From the NCBI RefSeq assembly GCF_000023865.1, contig NC_013159.1, positions 3,188,001 to 3,252,000 on the forward strand: DNA of 64,000 bases, written 5' to 3'. Below, piece after piece: positions 44,474 to 55,385 of the stretch. The DNA is from Saccharomonospora viridis DSM 43017 (GTDB taxonomy: Bacteria > Actinomycetota > Actinomycetes > Mycobacteriales > Pseudonocardiaceae). Each line of letters begins with the position of its first letter. Within the stretch, counting starts at the first letter, position 1. Below the pieces are notes generated by a model. It saw only the letters and a list, made by a program, of their open reading frames with translations. It searched no databases and was not told the DNA's origin. The translations under genes and the position numbers were made by a program.

Positions 44474-45550
44474 TCAGGCACCGGCCTGAGCCTGCGCCAT
44501 CCGCTCCTCACGGTCGGCGGCCCGCAACGCTTCGAGCACACCGGACAGTTCCCCGTCCAGCACCTGGTCCAGGTTGTACGCCTTGTAGTTCACGCGGTGG
44601 TCGGAGATCCGGTTCTCGGGGAAGTTGTACGTACGCACCCGCTCCGACCGGTCGACCGTCCGCACCTGGGAACGACGGGCGTCAGCGGCCTTCGCGGCGG
44701 CCTCCTCCTCGGCCAGGGCCTGCAACCGCGCCTGCAACACCTGGATGGCACGTGCCCGGTTCTGGATCTGCGACTTCTCGTTCTGACACGAGACGACGAT
44801 GCCGGTCGGCAGGTGCGTCACGCGGACGGCCGAGTCGGTGGTGTTGACACTCTGCCCACCGGGCCCCGACGAACGGAACACGTCGATGCGCAGGTCGTTC
44901 GGGTCGATCTCGACCTCGATCTCCTCGGGCTCCGGATAGATCAACACCCCTGCGGCGGAGGTGTGGATACGGCCCTGCGACTCCGTGGCCGGGACCCGCT
45001 GCACACGGTGCACCCCGCCCTCGAACTTCAGGCACGCCCACACACCCTCGGCCTCGGTACCCTTGCTCTTGACGGACACCGTGACGTCCTTGTAACCGCC
45101 CAGGTCCGACGGGGTCGCATCGAGGATCTCCGCCGTCCAGCCCTGCCTCTCCGCGAAGCGCAGATACATCCGGAGCAGATCACCGGCGAAGAGCGCGGAT
45201 TCCTCGCCACCCTCCCCGGACTTGATCTCCATGACGACGTCGGAACCGTCGTACGGGTCACGGGGCAGCAGCAGCTCCGCCAGTTTGGTCTCCAGTGCGG
45301 ACACCCGCTTGCCGAGCCGATCGACCTCCTCGGCGAACGAGGAGTCCTCCGCCGCCAGCTCCTTGGCGGCTTCTAGCTCCGACCGCGTGGTCTCCAATTC
45401 GCCCACGGTCTTGACCACGGGCGAGAGTTCGGAATAGCGGCGTCCCAGTTTGCGGGCACGCGCTTGGTCGGCGTGCACCGCCGGATCCGCCAGCTGCTTC
45501 TCGAGTTCGGCGTACTCATCGAGCAGCCCACGCAGCGATTCCGATTCCAC
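44474..45550 (-). CDS. prfA: Peptide chain release factor 1
   Basis: A 358-residue RF1 that reads UAA and UAG. It has the PAT stop-codon motif ([10 protein letters not shown]) and the GGQ catalytic loop ([17 protein letters not shown]), whose Gln is the substrate of PrmC. GTG at 45550 is chosen because AAGGAAGG sits nine bases upstream and gives the family length; the ATG at 45559 is too close to that site. It is cotranscribed after rpmE. Its usual neighbour prmC is 28 kb away. Confidence 0.97.
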   Translation of the reverse strand: MESESLRGLLDEYAELEKQLADPAVHADQARARKLGRRYSELSPVVKTVGELETTRSELEAAKELAAEDSSFAEEVDRLGKRVSALETKLAELLLPRDPYDGSDVVMEIKSGEGGEESALFAGDLLRMYLRFAERQGWTAEILDATPSDLGGYKDVTVSVKSKGTEAEGVWACLKFEGGVHRVQRVPATESQGRIHTSAAGVLIYPEPEEIEVEIDPNDLRIDVFRSSGPGGQSVNTTDSAVRVTHLPTGIVVSCQNEKSQIQNRARAIQVLQARLQALAEEEAAAKAADARRSQVRTVDRSERVRTYNFPENRISDHRVNYKAYNLDQVLDGELSGVLEALRAADREERMAQAQAGA

Positions 45551-45653
45551 CGGCCGCATCCTTCCTTGAACGCCTGTACAGGAGACCGTCATCGAAGCAC
45601 GAAACGGCGCCCGCCCCTGCCGTGCTCAGCAGAAGCGGGCGCCGCCGACGAAG

Positions 45654-45866
45654 CTACTTCTTGCGCTTGCCGTAACGGGCCTCGAAGCGCGCCACCCGAC
45701 CACCGGTGTCGAGGATCTTCTGCTTACCCGTGTAGAAGGGGTGGCAGTTCGAGCAGATCTCGACGTGGATGGTGTCGGACGGAGCGGTGCTGCGAGTGGT
45801 GAAGGTGTTACCGCAACCGCAGACCACCGTGGTGACGTGGTAGTCGGGATGAATACCGCTCTTCAT
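45654..45866 (-). CDS. rpmE: 50S ribosomal protein L31 (zinc form)
   Basis: A 70-residue L31 with the zinc-binding Cys set (CGC near residue 16 and CSNC near residue 38), so it is the C+ form normally replaced by a Cys-free paralogue under zinc starvation. It lies between rho and prfA as in M. tuberculosis. Confidence 0.98.
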   Translation of the reverse strand: MKSGIHPDYHVTTVVCGCGNTFTTRSTAPSDTIHVEICSNCHPFYTGKQKILDTGGRVARFEARYGKRKK

Positions 45867-45893
45867 GGTGTCCTCTCCTCATGGCCGCCGGGT

Positions 45894-45910
45894 CCCCGCG
45901 ACCAGCGGGG
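45894..45910 (-). terminator. GC hairpin between rho and rpmE
   Basis: CCCCGC-N5-GCGGGG lies in the 123-bp gap between the two genes. No T-run follows, so it may be a processing or partial termination site. Confidence 0.35.
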
Positions 45911-45989
45911 TGAACCGGAGCCGGACGTCAGCGAATCAAGTGTGCCAGAAGAGCCCAACGCTCCTCCGTGCGCCCTTGTTCCCGCTCGC

Positions 45990-47969
45990 TCAGTTCTCGT
46001 CCGGACCAGGCATGTTCTTGGAGACCTGCATCAGGAACTCGGCGTTGGTCTTCGTCTTCCGCAGCCGGTCCAGCAGCAGGTCGATGGCCTGTTGCGAGTC
46101 CAGAGCGTGCAGCACCCGGTGCAGCTTGTGGGTCACCGCCAGCTCGTCGGGCGAGAGCAGCAGCTCTTCCTTACGGGTACCCGACGGGTTGACGTCCACC
46201 GCGGGGAACACCCGGCGCTCGGCGATCTTGCGGTCGAGCTTGAGCTCGGCGTTACCCGTGCCCTTGAACTCCTCGAAGATCACCGTGTCACCGGTGGAGC
46301 CCGTCTCCACCATCGCCGTGGCGAAGATGGTCAGCGAACCGCCCCCCTCGATGTTCCGAGCGGCACCCAGGAACCGCTTGGGCGGGAACAAGGCCGTCGA
46401 GTCGACACCACCGGACAGGATGCGTCCGGATGCCGGGGCGGCGAGGTTGTAGGCCCGACCGAGGCGAGTGATCGAGTCGAGCAGCACCACCACGTCGTGT
46501 CCCATCTCGACAAGCCGCTTGGCCCGCTCGATGGACAGTTCCGCCACCGAGGTGTGGTCCGACGGCGGACGGTCGAATGTGGAGGCGATGACCTCGCCCT
46601 TCACCGACCGCTGCATGTCGGTGACCTCTTCGGGGCGCTCGTCCACCAGCACCACCATGAGGTGGCACTCGGGGTTGTTCGTGGTGATCGCGTTGGCGAT
46701 GTCCTGCATGATCGTCGTCTTGCCCGCCTTGGGCGGGGAGACGATCAGGGCACGCTGTCCCTTACCCACCGGCATCACCAGGTCGATGACCCGGGTGGTG
46801 AGTTTGTTCGGCGTGGTCTCCAGACGCAGCCGTTCATTGGGGTACAGCGGCGTCAGCTTGTGGAACTCGGGACGCTTCTTCGCCACCTCGGGGTCGAGCC
46901 CGTTGACCGAGTCCACCCGCACGAGCGGGTTGAACTTCTGCCGCTGCTGCTCGCCCTCGCGCGGCTGCTTCACCACACCCGTGATGGCGTCGCCGCGGCG
47001 CAGTCCGTACTTACGCACCAACGACAGCGAGACGTACACGTCGTTCGGGCCCGGCAGATATCCGGACGTCCGCACGAACGCGTAGTTCTCCAGCACGTCG
47101 AGGATGCCCGCGACGGGCAGCAGGACGTCGTCCTCCCTGATCTCGGTCTCGGGGCCACCGCTGCCCTCGCCCCGACCCCGGCGACGACGGTCCCGGAAGC
47201 GCCGGCTCCGTCGGCCGCCGCGTTCCTCGTCGTCCTGACCGCCGTTGTTGTGCTGGGTCCCAGCCGCGCTGCCTTGGCCACGCTGCTGGCTACCGCTGCT
47301 CTTGCCGTCCTTGCCGTCGCCTTCGGCACGCTGACCCGACGCATCGTCGTCCTGCTGCGGAGCAGTCGTCTCCGTCGAGCTCTGCGAACTTCCGCTTCGG
47401 CTGGAAGTGCTCCGACGACGCCTGGTCGACCTGCTGCCCTCGTCCTGAGCGTCGGTCGACGACGACTTGCTCTCCTGGCCGGTGTCCTTGGTGCTCGGCT
47501 CAGCGGCGCCCGCCTTGTCGGACTCCGTGCCGCTCACAGCGGTCTGCTCCGAAGCAGCGTCCGCACTCCGTTCGGCGTCATTCTGTTTGGCTTCCTTCTT
47601 GGCCTCGCCACGCTCGGCCTTGGTTTCGCCCACGCCGTCGAGAGGAAGCGTCGCTTCTTCGGCGGCCACACCAGCCGTGCCGGCGGAGCCGCTGCTCTTC
47701 GCGGTCGTCCTCGTCCGCTTCGTCTTGCCCTGGCGCTCACGAATGGCGGCGATGAGGTCGCCTTTGCGCATGCCCGTGGTGCCGGTGATGCCCAGCTCCG
47801 CAGCGAGTTCGCGCAACTCCGCAATCACCATGCCCGACAGGCCGCCGGGCCTCCGCTTCGGGGTCGTGCCCGCGCCGTTGGATTGCGGCGCCTGCTCCCC
47901 CGAGTCAGACGTTGCAGACGATGCAGCTTGGGGCTCCACGTCGCCGCTCAACAGATCGGTGTTGCTCAC
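45990..47969 (-). CDS. rho: Transcription termination factor Rho
   Basis: A 659-residue hexameric RNA helicase. A Rho N-terminal SAP-like domain (about residues 45-85) is followed by an insertion of some 190 residues rich in Ser, Lys, Glu, Asp and Arg. The RNA-binding cold-shock domain (GILDVLENYAFVRTSGYLPG) and the ATPase domain with Walker A PPKAGKTTIM come next. The charged insertion is typical of actinobacterial Rho and adds RNA affinity. The GTG start has GGAAGG six bases upstream. Confidence 0.98.
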   Translation of the reverse strand: MSNTDLLSGDVEPQAASSATSDSGEQAPQSNGAGTTPKRRPGGLSGMVIAELRELAAELGITGTTGMRKGDLIAAIRERQGKTKRTRTTAKSSGSAGTAGVAAEEATLPLDGVGETKAERGEAKKEAKQNDAERSADAASEQTAVSGTESDKAGAAEPSTKDTGQESKSSSTDAQDEGSRSTRRRRSTSSRSGSSQSSTETTAPQQDDDASGQRAEGDGKDGKSSGSQQRGQGSAAGTQHNNGGQDDEERGGRRSRRFRDRRRRGRGEGSGGPETEIREDDVLLPVAGILDVLENYAFVRTSGYLPGPNDVYVSLSLVRKYGLRRGDAITGVVKQPREGEQQRQKFNPLVRVDSVNGLDPEVAKKRPEFHKLTPLYPNERLRLETTPNKLTTRVIDLVMPVGKGQRALIVSPPKAGKTTIMQDIANAITTNNPECHLMVVLVDERPEEVTDMQRSVKGEVIASTFDRPPSDHTSVAELSIERAKRLVEMGHDVVVLLDSITRLGRAYNLAAPASGRILSGGVDSTALFPPKRFLGAARNIEGGGSLTIFATAMVETGSTGDTVIFEEFKGTGNAELKLDRKIAERRVFPAVDVNPSGTRKEELLLSPDELAVTHKLHRVLHALDSQQAIDLLLDRLRKTKTNAEFLMQVSKNMPGPDEN

Positions 47970-48434
47970 ACATGTCCTTCCTGACCGGCCCACACTCCAC
48001 GCGCAGACCAGCGGACCACCGCCCGCGTCCGAATTGCGAGGCGGCGTACTGGGGTCCCTGTGCGGCCGGTTCGTCGCCGACAGTAGTGAAAAACAGCGAC
48101 AACCACCGTCACGGGATCAACTCGATCACCGTGTTTATCCGAAACTCCCGTCTAGAACCCAACGGAGAAGATCCGATCCGGAAGAACCCTCCGAGACCAG
48201 CAGGTGCGGAAACCGCACGGTGACCGAACGCCTCCGAGGGTAGACCGCCGGGAAACACGGTGCAACAACCACCCCCCACATGGCGGCTTCTTGCCTGATC
48301 ATGGTCGGGGGCCACGGGGCGACGGCCCTCATCGGCCCTTGCCAACCTCGTCGGTCCTGTCGACCGTTTCATCGGCGGTCGTCGACCCTTGCCGGTTGTC
48401 GTCGCTGTGGTTACCTACGTGTTTACCCGAACAT
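47970..48434 (-). other. Long gap between thrB and rho, probable rho leader
   Basis: This 465-bp stretch holds no convincing gene. Codon bias is flat and short frames lack ribosome sites. It most likely contains the rho promoter and a long untranslated leader, which in other bacteria serves Rho autoregulation. A TTACCCGAAC direct repeat straddles the thrB stop (48424-48455). Confidence 0.5.
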
Positions 48435-49322
48435 TCACACACTTACCCGAACGCCGGTGAAATCGACGGGTAACTCGGTGACTTCGAACCCTGTAACGTC
48501 CACTCCCTCCGGGAGTATTCCCGTCGTCGTCAACGCCAACACCGTCGGCCCCGCGCCCGAGATCACCGCGGCCACCCCGCGTGCCCGCAACACACGCATC
48601 AACCACGCCGACGCGGGGAACACGGATTCACGGTAATCCTGGTGCAGTCGATCCTCCGTCGCCTCGAACAGCAGGTCCGGCCGAGACGTGATCGCGTGCA
48701 CCATGAGCGCGCTCCGACTCGCCGCGAACGCCGCGTCCACGTGCGGGACGTGCTCGGGCAGCAGACCCCGCGCCTCCGCGGTCGACGACCGCTCCTTCGG
48801 TACGGCCACCACCGGCCGGATCGCGGGGTGGGGACGCAGCCGCTGGGCCCGGAACGTGGAACCCGACTGCCACGCCACCACGAAACCTCCGAGCAGACTG
48901 GCCGCGGCGTTGTCCGCGTGCCCTTCGAACTCCGCCGCGAGCTGCAACGCGGCATCGTCGATGTCCTTACCCGCCAACGCATATCCGGCCGCGACCCCGG
49001 CGACGACCGCGGCCGCCGAGGACCCGAGCCCCCGCGAATGCGGAATGGCGTTACGACAGCGTAGGGCGAGGCCGGGCACCTTGACGTCGAGATACCGGCA
49101 GGCATGCCGCAACGCACGCACCACCAGATGCGACTCGTCCGTGGGCACGGCCGACATGTCACCGGCTCCGGCATCGATCACCTCGACGTGTAGGCCGGAC
49201 TCGGTCACGGTCACGTCGATGACGTCGTGCAACCCCAACGCCATGCCGAACGTATCGAATCCGGAGCCGACGTTCGCCGTCGACGCCGGGACGGTGATCG
49301 TGTACTTCACGCCAACGCTCAT
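48435..49322 (-). CDS. thrB: Homoserine kinase
   Basis: A 295-residue GHMP kinase that phosphorylates homoserine for threonine synthesis. The ATP loop is PHSRGLGSSAAAVVAG near residue 95, and the N-terminal STANVGSGFDTFG motif and C-terminal ISGAGPTVLAL are conserved. I used the ATG at 49322. It follows thrC by 55 bases in the lysA-hom-thrC-thrB series. Confidence 0.96.
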   Translation of the reverse strand: MSVGVKYTITVPASTANVGSGFDTFGMALGLHDVIDVTVTESGLHVEVIDAGAGDMSAVPTDESHLVVRALRHACRYLDVKVPGLALRCRNAIPHSRGLGSSAAAVVAGVAAGYALAGKDIDDAALQLAAEFEGHADNAAASLLGGFVVAWQSGSTFRAQRLRPHPAIRPVVAVPKERSSTAEARGLLPEHVPHVDAAFAASRSALMVHAITSRPDLLFEATEDRLHQDYRESVFPASAWLMRVLRARGVAAVISGAGPTVLALTTTGILPEGVDVTGFEVTELPVDFTGVRVSV

Positions 49323-49377
49323 TCCTGGCCTCTTCGACGCGCCCCTTCCCAGGGGCGGGGGAGCGCGTATCGGTGCC

Positions 49378-50472
49378 CTACGACAGTTCCAGTGCCGCCG
49401 CGACCGCACTCGGGTCGACGGCGAGCGGCTCGACCTCCACGTTGCCCTCCAGGGCGGTCGCGGGATCCTTCAGCCCGTGTCCGGTGACCGTGCACACGAC
49501 GGTGGACCCCTTCGGCAATCGCCCGTCGGCCGCCGTCAACAACAGGCCCGCCACGCTCGTCGCGGAGGCGGGCTCCACGAACACCCCCTCACGCCGGGCG
49601 AGCAGCCGGTAGGCCTCGAGGATCCGCTCATCGGTCACCGCCTCGAACAACCCACCGCTGGCCGTTTTGGCCTGCACCGCCGAATCCCACGACGCCGGGC
49701 TGCCCACCCGGATCGCGGTGGCCACCGTCTCCGGGTTCGGCACGGGCTCGCCCTTCACCAGCGGTGCGGCACCGGCGGCCTGGAAGCCGAACATGCGCGG
49801 CACCGTGCTGATCACCTTGTCCGCGGCGTACTCGGTGTACCCCGCCCAATAGGCGGTGATGTTGCCCGCATTGCCCACCGGAAGGCAATGGATGTCCGGG
49901 GCCTGACCGAGCGCGTCACAGATCTCCCACGCCGCGCTCTTCTGCCCCACCAACCGCACCGGGTTCACCGAGTTGACCAGCGTGACCGGGTAGTCGGCGG
50001 CCATCTTGCGCGCCAACTCCAGACAGTCGTCGAAATTGCCGTCGATCTGGAGGATGCGTGCCCCGTACAGCACGGCCTGCGCCATCTTCCCCATCGCGAT
50101 CTTGCCCTGCGGCACCAGCACCGCCGTGGTCAGACCCGCCCGGGTGGCGTAGGCGGCCGCCGACGCGGACGTGTTCCCGGTGGAGGCGCAGATGACGGCC
50201 TGCACCCCGCTCGCCTTGGCGTGGGTGATCGCCACCGTCATCCCCCGGTCCTTGAACGACCCCGTGGGGTTGGCACCCTCCACCTTCAGGTACACGGTGC
50301 ACCCGGTGAGCTCGGACAGGTGCGGCGCGAACAGCAGTGGTGTGTTGCCCTCCCCGAGCGTGACGATCTCAGCGCCCTCGGGGATCGGGATGCGCGAGGC
50401 ATACGCCTTGATGACACCCGGCCAGCCCGGCCGCACACCCTGCCCCGCAGCCGAAGAAGCCTGCGCGTTCAC
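49378..50472 (-). CDS. thrC: Threonine synthase
   Basis: A 364-residue PLP enzyme (type II fold) converting O-phosphohomoserine to threonine. The PLP Lys is in [11 protein letters not shown], and the phosphate loop is [13 protein letters not shown] with [10 protein letters not shown] further on. Its GTG start overlaps the hom stop in a GTGA junction, so translation is coupled. Confidence 0.97.
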   Translation of the reverse strand: MNAQASSAAGQGVRPGWPGVIKAYASRIPIPEGAEIVTLGEGNTPLLFAPHLSELTGCTVYLKVEGANPTGSFKDRGMTVAITHAKASGVQAVICASTGNTSASAAAYATRAGLTTAVLVPQGKIAMGKMAQAVLYGARILQIDGNFDDCLELARKMAADYPVTLVNSVNPVRLVGQKSAAWEICDALGQAPDIHCLPVGNAGNITAYWAGYTEYAADKVISTVPRMFGFQAAGAAPLVKGEPVPNPETVATAIRVGSPASWDSAVQAKTASGGLFEAVTDERILEAYRLLARREGVFVEPASATSVAGLLLTAADGRLPKGSTVVCTVTGHGLKDPATALEGNVEVEPLAVDPSAVAAALELS

Positions 50473-51776
50473 GAATCCTCGCCTTCCACCCGCATCACAC
50501 TCAGCACTTCCCGCACCACGTCGAGCTTGCTGATCTCGTTGACCGTGGCCTCCAGCGCCGCGTCCGGCGCCAAGTGGGTGACCACCACAAGCCTCGCCGT
50601 GGAACGCTCATCCCGCTGCCGCACCGCGGCGATACTCACCCCGTGCGCAGCGAACACCTGGGCGACCTGCGCCAGCACACCCGGACGATCGGCCACGTCG
50701 AGGCTGATGTGGTAACGCGTCGGGGTCTGCCCCATCGGCCGCACCGGCAGCGCCGCGTGCGCGGACTCCCGGGGACCACGCCCGCCGGCGACCCGGTTGC
50801 GGGCCGCCGCGACCAGGTCTCCGAGCACCGCGCTCGCCGTAGGGGCACCTCCGGCGCCCTGACCGTAGAACATCAGCTCGCCGGCGGCCTCGGCCTCGAC
50901 GTACACCGCGTTGAACGCACCACCCACTCCCGCGAGTTGGTGCGTCCTGGGGATCATCACCGGGTGCACCCGTGCCGACACCGACTCGGTGCCGTCCTCG
51001 TCCGTCACCCGTTCACAGATCGCCAGCAGCTTCACCGTCCGGTTCAACCGCTTGGCCGCGGCGATGTCGGAGGCGGTGATGCCCACGATGCCCTCGCGGT
51101 ACACGTCGGACGCCGTCACCCGCGTGTGGAACGCCAACGACGCCAGGATCGCGGCCTTCGACGCGGCGTCGTAGCCCTCGACGTCCGCGCTCGGGTCGGC
51201 CTCCGCGTAGCCGAGCCGGGTCGCCTCCTCCAACGTCTCGGCGTAGCTGGCGCCCGTGGAGTCCATGGCGGACAGGATGAAGTTCGTGGTGCCGTTCACG
51301 ATGCCCATCACGCGGGTGATCCGGTCCCCCGCCAGGGATTCCCGCAGCGGCCGCAACAGTGGGATCGCACCCGCGACCGACGCCTCGTAATACAGGTCGG
51401 CGCCCGAGTCGTTGGCGGCCTCCGACAGCTCCCCACCGTGCTCGGCCAACAGGGCCTTGTTGCCCGTCACCACGGACTTGCCCTGGCGCAACGCCGTGAG
51501 CAGCCACCCGCGCACCGGCTCGATACCGCCGATCAACTCGACGACGATGTCCACATCGGACTCGACGAGTTCACCCGCGTCGGCCGTCAACAGCTGCTGC
51601 GGCAGTTCCGGATGCTTGTCGGGCCTGCGCACCGCGATGCCGGCCAACTCGACGGGGGCACCCACCCGGGCCGCCAACTCGTCGGCGCCGTTCAACAGCA
51701 GGCGGGCAACCTCACTGCCGACCGTGCCACACCCCAGCAGCGCGACCCGAACAGGACTTTCGCGACGCTCGCTCAC
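50469..51776 (-). CDS. hom: Homoserine dehydrogenase
   Basis: A 435-residue enzyme with an N-terminal NAD(P) motif [17 protein letters not shown], the catalytic region [15 protein letters not shown] and a C-terminal ACT domain ([18 protein letters not shown]) for threonine feedback. The GTG start is preceded by GGAGG within the repeat described at 51774. This junction (GGAGGTGTCGTGA) is identical to the one that ends lysA, pointing to an ancestral direct lysA-hom overlap. Confidence 0.97.
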   Translation of the reverse strand: MSERRESPVRVALLGCGTVGSEVARLLLNGADELAARVGAPVELAGIAVRRPDKHPELPQQLLTADAGELVESDVDIVVELIGGIEPVRGWLLTALRQGKSVVTGNKALLAEHGGELSEAANDSGADLYYEASVAGAIPLLRPLRESLAGDRITRVMGIVNGTTNFILSAMDSTGASYAETLEEATRLGYAEADPSADVEGYDAASKAAILASLAFHTRVTASDVYREGIVGITASDIAAAKRLNRTVKLLAICERVTDEDGTESVSARVHPVMIPRTHQLAGVGGAFNAVYVEAEAAGELMFYGQGAGGAPTASAVLGDLVAAARNRVAGGRGPRESAHAALPVRPMGQTPTRYHISLDVADRPGVLAQVAQVFAAHGVSIAAVRQRDERSTARLVVVTHLAPDAALEATVNEISKLDVVREVLSVMRVEGEDS

Positions 51777-52082
51777 GACACCTCCAGCACCTTGCGGGAC
51801 ACCCGCACCCGGTCGGTGTCGCGAAGCAGGACATCCGACCATCCTCGCTTCACGACACCTCCAGCACCTTGCGGGACACCCTCCCCTGCCGCGGCCGAAC
51901 AGCGTGCCGCGACGTGGGCCCAACCCGGTCGGTGTCGCGAAGCAGGACATCCGACCATCCTCGCTTCACGACACCTCCAGCACCTTGCGGGACACCCTCC
52001 CCTGCCGCGGCCGAACAGCGTGCCGCGACGTGGGCCCAACCCGGTCGGTGTCGCGAAGCAGGGCATCCGACCATCCTCGCTT
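51774..52082 (-). repeat. 116-bp tandem repeats with hairpins between lysA and hom
   Basis: Three head-to-tail copies lie here: 51774-51850 (77 bp, with 39 bp net missing), 51851-51966 and 51967-52082 (116 bp each, differing at one base). Each copy boundary carries the sequence that ends lysA and starts hom, a Shine-Dalgarno plus GTGA. Each boundary also forms a long inverted repeat in which GTGTCGTGAAGC pairs with GCTTCGCGACAC across 19 bases (51816-51858, 51932-51974, 52048-52090). The unit is not a multiple of three, so it is not coding. The hairpins may set the ratio of lysA to hom expression. Confidence 0.9.
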
Positions 52083-53521
52083 CACGACACCTCCAAGCGG
52101 AACATGTCCTCGTTCGTCTCTCGCCGCAACAACAGTCTGTGATTTCCGTTACGGACCGCGACCACAGCGGGTTTCGGCTGCTTGTTGTAGTTGCTCGCCA
52201 TCGAATAGCAGTACGCCCCTGTCGCCGCCACGGCGAGCAGGTCCCCCGGAGCCAGGGTGTCCGGCAACCAACAATCGCGGACGACGATGTCACCGGACTC
52301 ACAGTGCTTTCCCACCACCCGGGACAACACCGCCTTCACCTCACCCGGTTGGCCGTCGTCACTGGACCGGGAGACGAGCCGACAGTCGTAAGCGGCGTCG
52401 TACAGAGCGGTACGGATGTTGTCGCTCATCCCCCCGTCCACACTCACGTACCGCCGTGAGGTCCCCTCACCGAGGGTCACGTCCTTGATGGTGCCCACCT
52501 CGTACAACGTCACCGTGCCCGGACCCGCGATGGCCCGCCCCGGCTCACCCGCGATCCGAGGCACCGGGAGATCGGCGAACGCGCATTCCTTCCGCACGAT
52601 CTCCCTGATCTGAGTGATCATCTGCGCGGGCGGAGGCGGATTGTCGCGATCGGTGTACGAGATGCCGAAACCGCCACCCAGGTCGATGACGGACAGCTGT
52701 TCGATCAGCTCGGGGCCGTGTTCCTTGCGCAGTTCCGCCAACAGGCCCACCACGCGCCGGGCGGCGACCTCGAAACCGTCGGTGTCGAAGATCTGCGACC
52801 CGATGTGGCTGTGCAGGCCCACCAGCTTCAGCGAGGGACTGTTCAACACCCGGCGCACCGCTTCGGCGGCATCCCCGGACGCCAGGGAGAAACCGAACTT
52901 CTGGTCCTCGTGCGCGGTGGCGATGAACTCGTGCGTGTGCGCCTCGACACCCACCGTCACCCGGACCAACACCTGCTGCACGACGCCGTGTCGCTGCGCG
53001 ATCTCGGCCAGGCGCGCGATCTCGTAGTAGGAGTCGAGCACGACCAGTCCGACACCGGCCTCAACGGCCGCCTCCAACTCGGCAAGCGACTTGTTGTTGC
53101 CGTGGAAGGTGATCCGCTCGGGCGGGAACTGCGCACGCTGCGCGACGGCCAGCTCACCGCCACTGCACACATCGAGGCTGAGTCCCTTCTCAGCCACCCA
53201 ACGGGCGACCTCCGTGCACAGGAACGCCTTGGCGGCGTAGTGCACCAGCGCCGGGTCCTCGAACGCCTCGGCGTACTCGGCGCAACGCGCCTTGAAGTCC
53301 ACCTCGTCGATCACGAACAACGGCGTGCCGTACGTTCGCGCGAGCTCCCGCACGTCCACCCCTGCGATCCGGACGACGCCGTCGGGAGCGCGGTAGGTGT
53401 TGCGCGGCCAGACCTTCGGGTAGAGCCGGTCCAGCTCCTCCGAAGTAGACGGCGGAAAGCCTGCCTGGTCTGCGTGCGGGTAGACCTCCGCATGACGAGG
53501 CCCCGCGGGGTGTGCGCACAT
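52082..53521 (-). CDS. lysA: Diaminopimelate decarboxylase
   Basis: A 479-residue fold-III PLP enzyme producing lysine from meso-diaminopimelate. The PLP Lys is in [10 protein letters not shown], with a GGxFG-type phosphate loop ([10 protein letters not shown]) and [10 protein letters not shown]. The ATG has AAAGGAAC upstream. The gene ends LEVS-stop, exactly at the first tandem repeat. In M. tuberculosis lysA and hom are adjacent. Confidence 0.97.
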   Translation of the reverse strand: MCAHPAGPRHAEVYPHADQAGFPPSTSEELDRLYPKVWPRNTYRAPDGVVRIAGVDVRELARTYGTPLFVIDEVDFKARCAEYAEAFEDPALVHYAAKAFLCTEVARWVAEKGLSLDVCSGGELAVAQRAQFPPERITFHGNNKSLAELEAAVEAGVGLVVLDSYYEIARLAEIAQRHGVVQQVLVRVTVGVEAHTHEFIATAHEDQKFGFSLASGDAAEAVRRVLNSPSLKLVGLHSHIGSQIFDTDGFEVAARRVVGLLAELRKEHGPELIEQLSVIDLGGGFGISYTDRDNPPPPAQMITQIREIVRKECAFADLPVPRIAGEPGRAIAGPGTVTLYEVGTIKDVTLGEGTSRRYVSVDGGMSDNIRTALYDAAYDCRLVSRSSDDGQPGEVKAVLSRVVGKHCESGDIVVRDCWLPDTLAPGDLLAVAATGAYCYSMASNYNKQPKPAVVAVRNGNHRLLLRRETNEDMFRLEVS

Positions 53522-53626
53522 TGCTACGTTCCTTTACGGCGAATCCGCGGCGTCAGCGCGCCGCCGGGGCTTGGTAGTGAGCCACGTCCTCGACGTTACG
53601 CCGCCGAACAGGCGGCCGTCCCGCCA

Positions 53627-55282
53627 CTACATCCGTTCCGGCGCGGACACTCCGAGCAGGGACAACCCGTTGGCGAGCACCTGACGGGTCGCCTCGCACA
53701 GGGCGAGCCGGGCATACGTGAGCGGGGTCGGCTCCTCGTCGCCCTGCGGCAGGACACGCGCGACGTCGTAGAACTTGTGATAGGCCGACGCGAGCGATTC
53801 CAGGTAACGGGCGACACGGTGCGGTTCACGCAACTCGGCCGCCGTCCTCAACACCGAGGGGAACTCCCCGATCGTGCGGATCAGGTCGCCCTCCCTCGGA
53901 TGGGTCAACAGGCTGACGTCCGCATCGGAGCGCGGTTCGAGGTTCAGCTCGGCCGCGTTGCGTTGCAGGGACGCCAACCTGGCATGCGCGTACTGCACGT
54001 AGAACACCGGGTTCTCGTTGGTGCGCTTACGCAACAGGTCCAGGTCGATGTCCAGGGAAGCGTCCACAGAGTAACGGCACAACTCGTAGCGCGCGGCGTC
54101 GACGCCCACGGCCTCCACGAGGTCCTCCATCGTGACGACGGTGCCCGCGCGCTTGCTCATCCGCACCGGCTTACCACCGCTGACGAGGTTGACCAGCTGG
54201 CCGATCAGCACCTCGACGGTGTCGGGGCTGTGTCCCATCGCGGCCGCCGCGGCCTTCAGCCGGGCGATGTAACCGTGGTGGTCGGCACCCAGCATGTAGA
54301 CGCACAGGTCGAACCCGCGGTCGAGCTTGTTGCGCAGGTAGGCCACGTCGCCGGCGATGTAGGCGAGTGTGCCGTCCGACTTGATCACGACGCGGTCCTT
54401 GTCGTCACCGTGCTCGGTCGAACGCAACCACCACGCGCCGTCCTTCTGGTACAGGCTGCCCGATTCCTTGAGGTCGGCCAGGATCGACTCCAGCTCACCG
54501 GAGGTGTGCAGCGACTTCTCGGAGAACCAGACGTCGAAGTGGGTGCCGAAGTCACTCAGGCTTTGCTTGATCTCCTCGAGCATCAGCTCGACGCCGAGCC
54601 GCTTGAACGTCGCGAACCGCTCCTCATCGGGTAGGGAGAGCACCTCCGGCTCGCGACGCAGGATCTCGGCGGCGATGTCGGTGATGTAGGCGCCCGCGTA
54701 CCCGTCCTCGGGCGTGGGCCTGCCCTCGGCGGCGGCGAGGAGGGACTCGGCGAACCGGTCGATCTGGGCCCCGGCGTCGTTGATGTAGTACTCCCGGGTC
54801 ACCTCGGCGCCCTGCGCGGCGAGCAACCTGCCCAACGCGTCACCGACCGCGGCCCAGCGCGTGCCACCGAGGTGGATCGGGCCGGTGGGGTTGGCCGAGA
54901 CGAACTCCAAGTTGATCTTCTGCCCGACCAGGGAGTCACCACGGCCGTAGTCCGCGCCCGCGTCGAGCACCTGGCGCACGATCTCGCCCTGCGCGTCGGC
55001 GGCCAGCCGCAGGTTCAGAAAGCCCGGTCCCGCGACTTCGGCGGACGCGATCCCCGGGGCGGAGGAGATCACCTCGGCCAGCGCCTCCGCGAACTCGCGC
55101 GGCTGTAACCCTGCCTTCTTCGCCACCTGAAGCGCGAGATTGGTCGCGTAGTCGCCGTGCTCGGGGTTGCGGGGTCGCTCAACCGTCACCTGTTCGGGCA
55201 AGATGCTGAGATCCAGCCCACGGTCGGTGAAGATCTGGACGGCGGACGAGCGAACAAGATCGGCAAGAGCGGCGGGAGTCAC
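53627..55282 (-). CDS. argS: Arginyl-tRNA synthetase
   Basis: A 551-residue class I synthetase. It has an N-terminal additional domain, the HIGH-like motif [13 protein letters not shown] (HLGG form) and the KMSK motif [11 protein letters not shown], then a DALR anticodon-binding domain with KxYD..RVLP ([11 protein letters not shown]). The GTG at 55282 fits a leaderless transcript from the TACACT box six bases upstream. It is the first gene of the argS-lysA-hom-thr direction. Confidence 0.97.
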   Translation of the reverse strand: MTPAALADLVRSSAVQIFTDRGLDLSILPEQVTVERPRNPEHGDYATNLALQVAKKAGLQPREFAEALAEVISSAPGIASAEVAGPGFLNLRLAADAQGEIVRQVLDAGADYGRGDSLVGQKINLEFVSANPTGPIHLGGTRWAAVGDALGRLLAAQGAEVTREYYINDAGAQIDRFAESLLAAAEGRPTPEDGYAGAYITDIAAEILRREPEVLSLPDEERFATFKRLGVELMLEEIKQSLSDFGTHFDVWFSEKSLHTSGELESILADLKESGSLYQKDGAWWLRSTEHGDDKDRVVIKSDGTLAYIAGDVAYLRNKLDRGFDLCVYMLGADHHGYIARLKAAAAAMGHSPDTVEVLIGQLVNLVSGGKPVRMSKRAGTVVTMEDLVEAVGVDAARYELCRYSVDASLDIDLDLLRKRTNENPVFYVQYAHARLASLQRNAAELNLEPRSDADVSLLTHPREGDLIRTIGEFPSVLRTAAELREPHRVARYLESLASAYHKFYDVARVLPQGDEEPTPLTYARLALCEATRQVLANGLSLLGVSAPERM

Positions 55283-55288
55283 GAGCCG

Positions 55289-55294
55289 AGTGTA
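55289..55294 (-). promoter_or_regulatory. -10 box TACACT of argS (leaderless)
   Basis: TACACT on the minus strand ends six bases before the argS GTG, the same layout as at 4190. No Shine-Dalgarno is present. A TTGACA on the plus strand at 55314-55319 may belong to the divergent DUF3105 promoter. Confidence 0.5.
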
Positions 55295-55385
55295 AGTCCG
55301 GCGACGTCCACGGTTGACACCGGTGGCCGGTAACATCACTACACCTCAGACCGGGTAACCGTCGCCGGAGGAAACAACAGGAGCC

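Noticed and set aside
45741-47984. Plus-strand frame of 747 codons with hydrophobic stretches
   Set aside because: It is antisense to rho. The apparent Ala/Val/Leu runs are the complement of the low-complexity charged insertion.
51774-52082. Repeats considered as a CRISPR array or an insertion sequence
   Set aside because: The units are directly adjacent without spacers, 116 bp long, lack terminal inverted repeats and transposase, and contain the neighbouring gene junction.
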